DNA of 36,256 nt from Pseudomonadota bacterium (GTDB lineage Bacteria > Pseudomonadota > Gammaproteobacteria > Acidiferrobacterales > Acidiferrobacteraceae): assembly GCA_021777335.1 (NCBI GenBank), contig JAJYDT010000021.1, positions 1 to 36,256 on the forward strand, written 5' to 3'. Under the pieces are notes generated by a model. That model did no database searches. It was not told the origin of the DNA and worked only from the letters and a program-made list of their open reading frames with translations. Of this stretch, positions 19,562 through 27,620 are shown piece after piece (within the stretch, counting starts at the first letter, position 1; the number at the start of each line of letters is the position of its first letter). A program made the translations under genes and the position numbers.

Positions 19562-20491
19562 ATGCCGGTCAGGCTGTTAACCGTGACCGTCGTAGTGGAA
19601 CCCGACCTCCAACGCCTCGCGGCACTGGTTCTGGATGCAGCCACCGCCCTTGGTGGCAATACCTTCGAAGTCACCTCCCGTCTCAACATGCTGCTTGCGC
19701 GCCTGCGCGAACAGGGCCCCGCAGCGGGCCACTTTCTTCAGGTCACCCTGCAGTGGGAAGCGGAACGCCTGGTGGTCGACTGGGGGGTGTCCTCTATGGT
19801 TCTTTGCGCGGTTACGCAGGTTTCCCCAAAGCTTGATCTTAAAGTCCTGTCTGAGCAGTTGACTGCTGCGAGCGAGTCCGCGAGCCCAGCGCTCCTGATG
19901 CAGCGTTATGCGGAGATCCGCCGCCAGCTTGAGGACTCCCGGGCGAAGGCAGCGCAGGAGGTAGCGGATCTCGAGCTGGTTCTCGAGCACAAGAAACAGG
20001 ATCTTGAAGTGGTGCTGCGCAAGGCCGAGACCGACGCGCTCACAGGTCTTCTGAACCGCCGAGCTTATGAGGAACGGCTCGATGCGCTCGTACCGAGCAC
20101 GGGTCCCGTGAGCCTCGTGTTTTTCGATCTTGACCACTTCAAGGAAATCAATGACCGCGAGGGGCACCCGGCCGGCGATGTGTACCTGCGCCACATGGCA
20201 GACGTGCTTAGCCGTTCAATACGAGAGGGCGAGGACCGCGCGTTCCGGATCGGGGGCGACGAGTTTGCGGTGCTTGTTTTTTCGGACGAAGCGGTGGGAT
20301 CGCGCCTCGGCCACACAGTGCTGAAGGAGATGGGGTCGGTCAGCGTGGGAGTCGCCGAGCGGTTGCCGGGCGAGGACGTGGCGGCGTGGATAGCACGTGC
20401 CGACGCTGCACTCTACGCCGCAAAGCATGCCGGTCGTGGACGCGTCAGATTGGCTTCGGAGGACGCCGCTGCCCACAAGGTGACGTCTTGA
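19562..20491 (+). CDS. Diguanylate cyclase (GGDEF) with unusual N-terminal domain
   Basis: A 309-residue soluble protein. Residues about 155-300 are a GGDEF domain: TDALTGLLNRRAYE, metal-site FFDLDHFKEIND with Asp189, and an intact GGDEF at 231-235. It should make cyclic di-GMP. The product-inhibition site RxxD is not in register: the residues three before the Asp give E-G-E-D, with the Arg one place too far, so feedback control may be lost. Residues 115-155 are a charged helical linker, probably a coiled coil. The N-terminal 100 residues are unrecognised but have the helix-then-strand layout seen in the next gene's RsbT-like domain (ALGGN..., LQVTLQW..., LVVDWG), without its catalytic residues. 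The ATG follows GGGGGAAATCG. The stop overlaps the next start in TTGA. Confidence 0.88.
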   Translation: MPVRLLTVTVVVEPDLQRLAALVLDAATALGGNTFEVTSRLNMLLARLREQGPAAGHFLQVTLQWEAERLVVDWGVSSMVLCAVTQVSPKLDLKVLSEQLTAASESASPALLMQRYAEIRRQLEDSRAKAAQEVADLELVLEHKKQDLEVVLRKAETDALTGLLNRRAYEERLDALVPSTGPVSLVFFDLDHFKEINDREGHPAGDVYLRHMADVLSRSIREGEDRAFRIGGDEFAVLVFSDEAVGSRLGHTVLKEMGSVSVGVAERLPGEDVAAWIARADAALYAAKHAGRGRVRLASEDAAAHKVTS

Positions 20492-21561
20492 GGCACACTG
20501 AATCGCTTTATTCGGTGCGTCTTCTGGCTGAACAGTCGATCGCAGCGGAGAGCGATCTTATCCAGCTCCATGCGCGGGTCAACGCCCTAGGCCGGCGGCT
20601 CGGGCTTGACTTGCTGCAATGTGAGCGCGTCCGGCTCGTCGCCGCAGAGATGGCGACCAACCAGACCAAGTACGCGCATGGACACGGGTATATCCAGGTC
20701 TGGGAGGTGGGGGGTGATTCGCGGGCGCTTGATCTCTTTGCCATGGACTGGGGCTCCGGGATTTCTGACCTCGCTGCCGCCATGCGCGACGGTCACTCAA
20801 GTGCCGGTACGCTGGGGAAGGGTTTGGGCGCGATCTCTCGCCTATCCGATTGCTCTGACATCTTCAGCCTGCCCGGTGAGCAACCGGCCCGTCCCTGGCA
20901 GGGGACCGCCGTGTGGGCGCGTTTCGGCGCAGGGGCGCCAAACCCATTGTGGGCACAGACCGGTCTCTTTACGCGCGCCTACCAGGACGGGCGCTGCAAC
21001 GGAGACCTCGTCGCGCTGCAGCGAGCGGACCACGGGATGCGGGTACTGCACCTCGATGCGTTAGGCCACGGTTGCCCCGCCGAAACCATCGCCAGCCGGG
21101 CGCTTGAGGCATTTGATGCCGGGATCTCCGCAAAGGAGGCGATCCAGCGGATCGACCGAGTCCTTGCAGAGGAGCGCCGGGGGGCGGCGCTCGCGCTTTA
21201 TGATCTTGATTTCACCGCAGGGGCCGTGCGCTCGGTCGGTGCCGGGGATCTGCAGGCATCAATTTTGCAGGGAAATGGGAAGCAGACTGTTCGGCTCACG
21301 CCAGGAGTGATCGGGCAGGTCCACGGGAGCCTGGATCTCATGGATTGGGTCTGGCCCTATGGGGCGTTCTTCATGAGCGCATCGGATGGCCTCAGGGCTT
21401 CATGGGACCTGCTGTCGGCACCCGGACTTCTGCGCAGACACCCGCAACTGATCGCCTATTTCATGGGGCAGATGGCGGGGCGGATCAGCGATGACAAGTC
21501 TTTGCTCCTGGTAAGAAACAGTATCGGGCGAGGAGGGGATCATGACACCGGCACAGGCTGA
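20488..21561 (+). CDS. RsbT-like ATPase/kinase fused to RsbX/SpoIIE-type phosphatase
   Basis: A 357-residue fusion. Residues 1-130 are a GHKL-type ATPase of the RsbT/RsbW class: N box EMATNQTKYAHG (Glu54, Asn58), G1 box DWGSG (87-91) and G2 box TLGKGLGAISRLSD. Residues about 165-345 are a PP2C/SpoIIE-like domain: NGDLVAL, LDALGHG (Asp190), ASDGL (Asp300) and SDDKSLLLV (Asp335/336), the RsbX pattern. In stressosomes RsbT phosphorylates STAS proteins and RsbX removes the phosphates; here both activities are in one chain. The only start consistent with the upstream gene is TTG at 20488, in a TTGA overlap with the GGDEF stop; a GTG at 20515 is an alternative. The stop lies 20 bases inside the RsbR-like gene, whose ribosome binding site GGAGG is in this coding region. 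Confidence 0.85.
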   Translation: MRHTESLYSVRLLAEQSIAAESDLIQLHARVNALGRRLGLDLLQCERVRLVAAEMATNQTKYAHGHGYIQVWEVGGDSRALDLFAMDWGSGISDLAAAMRDGHSSAGTLGKGLGAISRLSDCSDIFSLPGEQPARPWQGTAVWARFGAGAPNPLWAQTGLFTRAYQDGRCNGDLVALQRADHGMRVLHLDALGHGCPAETIASRALEAFDAGISAKEAIQRIDRVLAEERRGAALALYDLDFTAGAVRSVGAGDLQASILQGNGKQTVRLTPGVIGQVHGSLDLMDWVWPYGAFFMSASDGLRASWDLLSAPGLLRRHPQLIAYFMGQMAGRISDDKSLLLVRNSIGRGGDHDTGTG

Positions 21562-22417
21562 AATATCCATCAATCAGTTCCTGATCGAACAGATCAAACT
21601 GAAGATCGGAGGCATGTCGGACGTCGTCGAGCGGCGCGGGCATACCATTTTCGTTGACACCAATCTCATGTCAAAGGATGAGATTACGGACATGACGCTC
21701 GAATTCCTCGAGCTTCTGGTCACGCTGTTGCAGCAGGACCACCCGACCGATCGGTCCTCTCCAGAGTTCAAGGCGCTCGCGCAGTTCATTACCAGTGTAG
21801 CCGGGCAGATCCGCGTGCGCGGTGCGCACATGGAGGAGTTGGTCCGGTACATCATGTTTATACAGCGTATTTTCCTTGAGGCCCTTGAAGAGGACAAGGG
21901 CGTCTCGTTCAGCCGCGCGCGCGGGGCACTCCTCCTGCTGGCGTCCATATTCAACGAGACCATGCTCGAGGTGTTCCACTCATATCTCAAGGAGAACGAG
22001 CGGACGATCACGGCGCAACAGGAGGAGCTAAAACAGATCTCAACCCCGATCACGTCGATATGGGATGGCGTGTTGACGCTCCCGATCATCGGAACCCTCG
22101 ATTCTTCCCGGACGATGGTTGTGATGGAACGGCTCTTGACACGCATTGAGGCCGACCGCGCGCGCGCCGTCGTGATGGACGTGACCGGCGTCATGACTGT
22201 CGATTCGCAGGTATCGCACCATCTGATTCAGATGACACGGGCGATCCGGCTGATGGGTGCGCAGGCGATTTTGACGGGCATACGTCCCGATATTGCCCGT
22301 GCGCTGACCAGCCTCAATATCGATCTTGGGGACGTCACCACGCGGGCGACGCTGTCGGACGGCCTGAAGGAGGCATTCCGCCTTCTCAACATCCACGTGT
22401 CCGACGGGGTGGCCTGA
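21542..22417 (+). CDS. RsbR-type stressosome protein with C-terminal STAS domain
   Basis: The 291-residue protein has an all-helical N-terminal domain (about 1-165, with LVTLLQQDHPTDRSSPEF and IQRIFLEALEE), like the RsbRD/RsbR non-haem N-terminal group, then the linker ISTPITSIWDGVLTLPIIG and a STAS domain. The two RsbR phospho-sites align with Ser222 (MTVDSQVSHHL; usually Thr171 in Bacillus RsbRA) and Thr245 (AILTGIRPDIA; Thr205). RsbR proteins form the sensory shell of the stressosome and are kinase substrates of RsbT. The ATG at 21542 has GGAGG eight bases upstream and overlaps the kinase gene by 20 bases. The stop overlaps the next ATG by one base. Confidence 0.88.
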   Translation: MTPAQAEISINQFLIEQIKLKIGGMSDVVERRGHTIFVDTNLMSKDEITDMTLEFLELLVTLLQQDHPTDRSSPEFKALAQFITSVAGQIRVRGAHMEELVRYIMFIQRIFLEALEEDKGVSFSRARGALLLLASIFNETMLEVFHSYLKENERTITAQQEELKQISTPITSIWDGVLTLPIIGTLDSSRTMVVMERLLTRIEADRARAVVMDVTGVMTVDSQVSHHLIQMTRAIRLMGAQAILTGIRPDIARALTSLNIDLGDVTTRATLSDGLKEAFRLLNIHVSDGVA

Positions 22418-22764
22418 TGTTGCCGATGCACCTCACGCCAATCGGATCGGGCGCGATCCTGGTCGAGCCTGCAGATGCGTTGGATCCCGCTGCCTCAGAG
22501 CAGTATCTGGTGACGCTCGCCGCCGCGATCCAGCGACATGGCGCGCATACCCTCTTTTACGATCTGCGCCATGTTCCCGTCATCGATGAGGTATACTATG
22601 GTTGGCTGATGGCGGTGCATCGTGTGTGCAGCGTTTTGGGCGCCGAGTTTGTCCCATTGCACATCCGCCCTGCGGTGGCGTTTGCGTTGACGCATCAGCT
22701 GACTGGCCCAGTCCCGTTCCGCTGCGTGGCCGAGGTTGAATATCTGGACCCGAAGCGCCCCTAG
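22417..22764 (+). CDS. RsbS-like single STAS-domain protein with Ser-to-Glu change
   Basis: A 115-residue STAS-only protein. It lines up without gaps with Bacillus RsbS around the phospho-site: DLRHVPVIDEVYYGWL against DLTSVDMIDSFIAKVL, and PLHIRPAVAFAL against LTGIQPAVAVTL. The RsbS Ser59 position is Glu58 here, and the second site Thr-Gly is Leu-His. The protein therefore cannot be phosphorylated at the usual residue and may mimic the phosphorylated state. RsbS forms the core of the stressosome and binds RsbT only when unphosphorylated. The ATG overlaps the RsbR stop (TGATG); ATG 22426 is an alternative. It is the last gene of the cluster, 91 bases before ndk. The alignment was done by eye from memory of RsbS. 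Confidence 0.75.
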   Translation: MLPMHLTPIGSGAILVEPADALDPAASEQYLVTLAAAIQRHGAHTLFYDLRHVPVIDEVYYGWLMAVHRVCSVLGAEFVPLHIRPAVAFALTHQLTGPVPFRCVAEVEYLDPKRP

Positions 22765-22774
22765 CCGTGCTCCG

Positions 22775-22803
22775 TTGCCGGGGGCGCGCGTGAACGTTAC
22801 AAT
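22775..22803 (+). promoter_or_regulatory. ndk sigma-70-type promoter
   Basis: TTGCCG at 22775-22780 and TACAAT at 22798-22803 with 17 bases between them. They lie in the 91-base gap, about 50 bases before the ndk start, and would give ndk and the following genes their own transcription start. Confidence 0.6.
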
Positions 22804-22855
22804 GCGCGCCGCCACTGGCAAGTTTCTCAAATGAATACAAGGACTCGGAGCATTA

Positions 22856-23287
22856 ATGGCTATCGAACGGACATTTTCGATCATCAAACCGGACGCAACA
22901 TCCAAGAACCTCGTTGGCGAGATCTATCGCCGGTTCGAGCAGGCGGGTCTTAGGATCGTCGCGGCGCGCATGCTACACATGAGCCGCAGACAGGCGGAAG
23001 AATTCTACGGTGTTCACAAGGGCAAGGGTTTCTTTGAAGACCTTGTATCGTTTATGACGTCGGGGCCGGTGATGGTCCAGGTACTCGAGGGCGAGAACGC
23101 AATCGCGAGGAACCGGGAACTGATGGGTGCTACCGACCCCAAGAAAGCCGCGAAGGGAACTATCCGGGCGGATTTTGCCCAAACGATCGATGAGAACGCC
23201 GTGCACGGGTCGGACGGGCCTGAGACGGCGCGGCAGGAGATCGCCTACTTCTTTTCCACGAGCGAACTTTGCCCCAGAACATTCTAA
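22856..23287 (+). CDS. ndk: Nucleoside diphosphate kinase
   Basis: The 143-residue enzyme transfers phosphate from ATP to nucleoside diphosphates through a phospho-histidine. The catalytic His117 lies in [11 protein letters not shown], and the family motifs [18 protein letters not shown] and GTIRADFAQ are present. Length is the usual 143. In Pseudomonas and Escherichia ndk is followed by rlmN, as here. Its stop is just three bases before the preferred start of rlmN. Confidence 0.98.
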   Translation: MAIERTFSIIKPDATSKNLVGEIYRRFEQAGLRIVAARMLHMSRRQAEEFYGVHKGKGFFEDLVSFMTSGPVMVQVLEGENAIARNRELMGATDPKKAAKGTIRADFAQTIDENAVHGSDGPETARQEIAYFFSTSELCPRTF

Positions 23288-23289
23288 AC

Positions 23290-24399
23290 GTGGGCGCCGA
23301 AGCGGCCAAGGTCAATGTGCTCGGATTGACCCAGGCCGGTCTTGAGCATCTGTTCTCCGGAATGGGTGAGAAACCATTCCGCGCCCGGCAGGTGATGCAG
23401 TGGGTACACGGGCGCCTCGCGGACCGGTTCGAGGTCATGACTGATCTCGGCGCGGGACTGCGCGCTGGTCTGGCTTCCATCGCCGAGGTTCGCGCGCCTG
23501 CGATTGCGCTTGAACAGACTGCTGCAGACGGCACGGTGAAATGGTTGTTCCGCCTCGCGGATGGCAATGGCATCGAGACCGTGTTTATCCCAGAGGCTGA
23601 CCGCGGGACGCTCTGCATCTCGTCGCAAGCGGGATGCGCACTCAACTGCTCGTTCTGTTCTACGGCCCGCCAGGGTTACAATCGCAATCTGGCTAGTCAT
23701 GAAATCATCGGTCAGTTGTGGACCGCCAGCGCACGGTTGCGCGCGCTCGGCTATTCAGACCGGCCGGTCACGAATGTGGTGTTCATGGGGATGGGCGAGC
23801 CTTTGCTCAATTTTGAGGCCGTTGTGAGTTCGCTCGACATCATGCTTGATGACCTCGCTTATGGGCTATCCCGCCGACGTGTCACCGTCAGCACGTCGGG
23901 CGTTGTCCCGGCGATTCACCAGTTGCGTGAAGCATGTCCCGTGAGCCTCGCAGTATCGCTCCATGCGCCGGATGATGCCCTGCGCAACGAGCTCGTGCCA
24001 ATCAACAGGAAGTATCCAATCGCCATGCTTTTGGAAGCTTGCCGGCGGTACGTAGGAGACGAGCCGCGTCGCCGCATCACCTTCGAGTATGTGATGCTGC
24101 GTGGTGTTAACGACGCGATTAGCCAGGCGCGCGATCTCGCGCGCGTCCTGCGTGGTGTCCCAGCCAAGATCAACCTGATCCCGTTTAACCCTTTTCCCGG
24201 GAGCCGGTACGTCTGCTCGGAGCGCACGCGCATCGACGCGTTTCGGGACGCGCTGCTTGCAGCTGGCATCGTGACTATTACACGAAGGACGCGTGGGGAT
24301 GACATTGACGCCGCGTGCGGACAACTTGCTGGTGAAGTGCGCGACCGCACGCGCCGATCGGGAAAATCTGCCGATGGAATCACGGTGCATGGTCCGTAA
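23290..24399 (+). CDS. rlmN: Dual-specificity 23S rRNA/tRNA adenine-C2 methyltransferase RlmN
   Basis: This radical-SAM enzyme methylates A2503 of 23S rRNA and A37 of some tRNAs. The cluster motif Cys-x3-Cys-x2-Cys is in [20 protein letters not shown]. The upstream Cys in RGTLCISSQ and the C-terminal methyl-carrying Cys in [14 protein letters not shown] are both present, so the mechanism is complete. The start is uncertain: GTG 23290 (369 residues) follows the ndk stop; TTG 23269 would overlap ndk by 19 bases; GTG 23317 begins just before the conserved [12 protein letters not shown]. The 3' end overlaps the start of pilF. Confidence 0.94.
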   Translation: MGAEAAKVNVLGLTQAGLEHLFSGMGEKPFRARQVMQWVHGRLADRFEVMTDLGAGLRAGLASIAEVRAPAIALEQTAADGTVKWLFRLADGNGIETVFIPEADRGTLCISSQAGCALNCSFCSTARQGYNRNLASHEIIGQLWTASARLRALGYSDRPVTNVVFMGMGEPLLNFEAVVSSLDIMLDDLAYGLSRRRVTVSTSGVVPAIHQLREACPVSLAVSLHAPDDALRNELVPINRKYPIAMLLEACRRYVGDEPRRRITFEYVMLRGVNDAISQARDLARVLRGVPAKINLIPFNPFPGSRYVCSERTRIDAFRDALLAAGIVTITRRTRGDDIDAACGQLAGEVRDRTRRSGKSADGITVHGP

Positions 24400-25156
24400 G
24401 TGGCAGGCAATCGTATTGCTCACGGTCGTCGTCGTGGCGATCGGGGGCTGTGCGTCCGATCGGCAGGCGCGCCAACGGGATGCGCGGCTCGTACGGATCT
24501 ATACGCAGCTCGGTGCCGGTTTTTTCAAACGCGATCAGATCGCGTTTGCGGAACAGGAGGTCAAGAAGGCGCTTGCGATCAACTCCGATGATTCCGACGC
24601 GAACAACGTGATGGCGCTCGTGCAGGCACGGTTAAAGCATTATCGCCGTGCCGGCCGGTATTTCAGGCGCGCGGTCAGCAACAAGCCGGATAATGCCGGT
24701 GCGCAGAACAATTACGGGGTGTTCCTCTGCGAGCGTGGCCACGTGCGCAAGGCCCTGACGCATTTCCGCAAGGCCATCAACAATCCGCTCTACGCATCTC
24801 CCCAGTGGGCCAATGTCAATGCGGCAAACTGTCTGCTCAAGTCTGGTAAGCCGCTTCCGGCGAAGGGCTATTTCAAGCAGGCACTCAAGCTGCAGCCGAA
24901 CCTCGGAATCGCGCTTTACGAGCTAGCGGCGATCGACCTCAAATCTGGACATCCGCACCGTGCTCGTGCTTATATTCGACGGTATTTTGCGGTGGCGCCC
25001 GAATCCCCGCAGAGCCTGTTTCTTGCGGCTCGCGTGGAGCAGGCGCTGGGCGACATCGACAAACAGGCGATGTACTCGTTGCGCCTGACGTCGAAATACC
25101 CGGACTCGAGGCAAGCGAAGGAATTGGAGCGGCTTGGCGCAAGCGGCGAGCTGTGA
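24389..25156 (+). CDS. pilF: Type IV pilus biogenesis lipoprotein PilF (PilW)
   Basis: A 255-residue TPR lipoprotein. The signal peptide ends with the lipobox AIGGC, lipid Cys at position 21. At least five tetratricopeptide repeats follow ([40 protein letters not shown], and further). PilF/PilW proteins carry the secretin PilQ to the outer membrane and help it assemble. The position between rlmN and rodZ is the Pseudomonas arrangement. The start overlaps the rlmN end by 11 bases; ATG 24374 is an alternative that adds five residues. Confidence 0.93.
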   Translation: MVRKWQAIVLLTVVVVAIGGCASDRQARQRDARLVRIYTQLGAGFFKRDQIAFAEQEVKKALAINSDDSDANNVMALVQARLKHYRRAGRYFRRAVSNKPDNAGAQNNYGVFLCERGHVRKALTHFRKAINNPLYASPQWANVNAANCLLKSGKPLPAKGYFKQALKLQPNLGIALYELAAIDLKSGHPHRARAYIRRYFAVAPESPQSLFLAARVEQALGDIDKQAMYSLRLTSKYPDSRQAKELERLGASGEL

Positions 25157-25166
25157 GCGATCGATT

Positions 25167-26165
25167 ATGGCGGATGTAGTGATCGGTCCAGATGGAGGCG
25201 CGGATCCTGGCCGCATGTTGCAGGAGGCGCGCACCCGTCTTGGTCTGTCCTTGGCGGAGGTCGCCGAGCGGCTCAAATTGGCCCCGCGACAGGTCATTGC
25301 CATTGAAAAGTGTGATTTTGATGCGTTGCCGGAAGCAACCTATGTGCGCGGGTACCTGCGCAATTATGCCCAGCTGACAGGGATTCCTGCCGACGCCGTG
25401 CTGATGGCCTACAGCCGGCGTGTCCGCAGGCTACCCCAGTCCGAATCGGGACCCGCGCCGTCTTCTGACCCCCCCCGTCCGGTTGCCCCGGTCGCCGGGA
25501 TGGAAGACGGGCCCTACGCGATCTGGGTCGGCGTGCTGTTTGCGGTGGTTCTGGTTGCCGGCGGGTGGTATTGGCATCATGCGCATACTTCGTCCCCCGG
25601 GGTTTCGCGGAGCAGGCCCGCTGCGGGATTTGCATCGCGCAGGAACCGGATGCTCGCGCCGGTGTATGCGCCCACCGTGACGTTGCCTCCGAACGTTCCG
25701 GCGCCACGGGCAGCACTCCCGCGCAGACGGATTCCCGAGGCGCTGTCCGGGTCTGGGCCCGTGACCCGCATGGCGGTTTCTGCCCATGGTGCGGGACAGA
25801 TCCCAAGCCCCAGGCCAGGGGTTACGATGCGTGTGCCGGCCCCGCAGGTTAATACATTCACATCCCCTGGTCGGAATTCGTCGGTGACGGGTGGTGTCAC
25901 ACAGGCCTATGGCGATATCACCCTGCGTACCGGCCGGTCTTCCAATGTCGAGATCCGGGACGCAACGCAGATGGTGCTGCTGAACGAGCGTCTGCCAGCG
26001 GGCCAGAAGGTCACACTGAACGGCGTTCCGCCATTCACGGTGTCCTTAAGCGACGCGCGCGGGGCGCATGTTCGCTATAATGGGCGATTACTCAATCTTC
26101 GCCCGTTCCGTACGGGCCATGCCGCACTCCTTGTGCTGGGACGGAAGACCTCCAGGAAACCATGA
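25167..26165 (+). CDS. rodZ: Cell-shape protein RodZ (HTH, transmembrane, DUF4115)
   Basis: A 332-residue bitopic membrane protein. It has an N-terminal helix-turn-helix of the HTH_25 type (MLQEARTRLGLSLAEVAERL, then RQVIAIEKCDFDALPEATYVRGYLRNYA), a proline-rich linker, one membrane helix at about 118-136 (AIWVGVLFAVVLVAGGWYW), a long low-complexity periplasmic region, and a C-terminal beta domain (MVLLNERLPAGQKVTLNG, PPFTVSLSDA). RodZ links MreB filaments to the cell-wall machinery. The start at 25167 is chosen over an in-frame ATG at 25134 inside pilF. Its stop overlaps the ATG of a small unidentified ORF in ATGA. Confidence 0.92.
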   Translation: MADVVIGPDGGADPGRMLQEARTRLGLSLAEVAERLKLAPRQVIAIEKCDFDALPEATYVRGYLRNYAQLTGIPADAVLMAYSRRVRRLPQSESGPAPSSDPPRPVAPVAGMEDGPYAIWVGVLFAVVLVAGGWYWHHAHTSSPGVSRSRPAAGFASRRNRMLAPVYAPTVTLPPNVPAPRAALPRRRIPEALSGSGPVTRMAVSAHGAGQIPSPRPGVTMRVPAPQVNTFTSPGRNSSVTGGVTQAYGDITLRTGRSSNVEIRDATQMVLLNERLPAGQKVTLNGVPPFTVSLSDARGAHVRYNGRLLNLRPFRTGHAALLVLGRKTSRKP

Positions 26166-26344
26166 GCCTTTCTTTCGTCCACATGCGAGCGCCGCGGGAA
26201 TGGTCGCCCCCGGTGCATGAGTGCCGTCTGGGTGCACGGCGGACGGCAGGGCTGTGGGACGGCGTCGGACTGTGGCCCCAATCGATCTCCGGTCCGCCCG
26301 GGGCGCGAGGCCGCTTATACGCAGTCGAGGGGTTGTCGCGTTGA
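26162..26344 (+). CDS. Small unidentified ORF between rodZ and hisS
   Basis: A 60-codon frame whose ATG overlaps the rodZ stop (ATGA) and whose TGA lies inside the hisS start region. The product is rich in Arg, Gly and Pro and resembles no family I know. It occupies the place where ispG is found in related genomes but shows no IspG motif. It may be a chance reading frame; the coupling geometry is the only point in its favour. The 175-base stretch otherwise shows only the hisS ribosome binding site. Confidence 0.2.
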   Translation: MSLSFVHMRAPREWSPPVHECRLGARRTAGLWDGVGLWPQSISGPPGARGRLYAVEGLSR

Positions 26345-27606
26345 CGGGAAGGGTCCAGGCTGTTCGGGGGATGAATGATCTTCTGCCAGAGACCGTGGAC
26401 ACATGGCAGGGCGTCGAGCGGAGCGCGCGAGAGGTGTTCGGTCAGTATGGTTATCGTGAGATCCGTTTTCCGCTTGTCGAAAAGACCGAGTTGTATGCGC
26501 GATCCATCGGCGAGGCGACAGATATCGTTGAAAAAGAGATGTACTCCTTTCAGGATCGCAATGGAGAGAGCCTGACGCTGCGTCCGGAAGGTACTGCGGG
26601 ATGTGTGCGTGCCGGAATTGAAAACGGCCTTTTTTACAATCAGGTGCAGCGGTTGTGGTATGCGGGACCAATGTTCCGGCATGAGCGACCGCAGAAGGGG
26701 CGTTACCGACAGTTCCACCAGATCGGGGTTGAGGCCTATGGCATGCCCGGGCCCGACATCGACATTGAACTGATTCTTTTGACAGCCCGGTTGTGGCGTG
26801 TGCTTGGTCTCAAGGGTTTGCGTCTTGATCTGAACTCGCTCGGCACGCCGGAAAGTCGTGCGGGATATCGCAGCGCCCTTATTGATTACCTCTCGATGCG
26901 GCGGCATGAGCTTGACGAAGATAGCCTTCGGCGCCTTTCAACCAATCCGCTGCGCGTACTCGACAGCAAAAATCCGTCACTCAGGGACGTCATTGAGCAA
27001 GCGCCTGAGCTGCCCGCGTTTCTTGACGAGGAGTCGCGTACGCATTTCGCCGCGGTGCAATCCTGCTTGGCGGACGCCGGTGTCAAATTTGTTGTCAACC
27101 CAAGGCTCGTGCGAGGGCTCGATTATTATAACCGCACCGTATTCGAATGGACGTCGGACCGGCTCGGCGCACAAGCTGCGGTGTGCGCCGGTGGGCGTTA
27201 CGACGGACTTGTACAGCAGCTCGGGGGCGATGATGTCCCGGCCGTCGGTTTTGCCATCGGTATGGAACGTCTGGTAGAACTCTTGAGGGTTGACGGGGAG
27301 GCGGCTGACGCTCATCCCCGTCTCCATGCCTATATGGTGACGGCCGATCCATCCGCAACGTGCAGCGCCATTCGGCTGGCCGAGGAGTTGCGTGGCCGGT
27401 CGTTGCGGGTGCTATTGCATTGCGGAGGCGGTAGCCTGAAAAGCCAACTACGGCGCGCGGACCGAAGCGGGGCGCATTGCGCAATACTGGTTTCCAAGGA
27501 GATGCCAGTTGCTGTCAAGATGCTTGCAACCGGTACCCAGACTGAAATGGAGCGGAGCGCGGTTGGCGACTACCTGCAATTACACTGCAGTGATCATGGT
27601 AGTTAA
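26341..27606 (+). CDS. hisS: Histidyl-tRNA synthetase
   Basis: The 421-residue class II aminoacyl-tRNA synthetase starts at TTG 26341 with GAGGGG eight bases upstream. ATG 26371 would cut off the conserved [11 protein letters not shown] entry. Motif 2 is [21 protein letters not shown]; histidine-specific motifs are [15 protein letters not shown] and [13 protein letters not shown]; the C-terminal anticodon-binding domain begins near [10 protein letters not shown]. It charges tRNA-His. In E. coli ispG precedes it; here a short gap does. Confidence 0.96.
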   Translation: MTGRVQAVRGMNDLLPETVDTWQGVERSAREVFGQYGYREIRFPLVEKTELYARSIGEATDIVEKEMYSFQDRNGESLTLRPEGTAGCVRAGIENGLFYNQVQRLWYAGPMFRHERPQKGRYRQFHQIGVEAYGMPGPDIDIELILLTARLWRVLGLKGLRLDLNSLGTPESRAGYRSALIDYLSMRRHELDEDSLRRLSTNPLRVLDSKNPSLRDVIEQAPELPAFLDEESRTHFAAVQSCLADAGVKFVVNPRLVRGLDYYNRTVFEWTSDRLGAQAAVCAGGRYDGLVQQLGGDDVPAVGFAIGMERLVELLRVDGEAADAHPRLHAYMVTADPSATCSAIRLAEELRGRSLRVLLHCGGGSLKSQLRRADRSGAHCAILVSKEMPVAVKMLATGTQTEMERSAVGDYLQLHCSDHGS

Positions 27607-27620
27607 TCGGAGGGGTGGGC

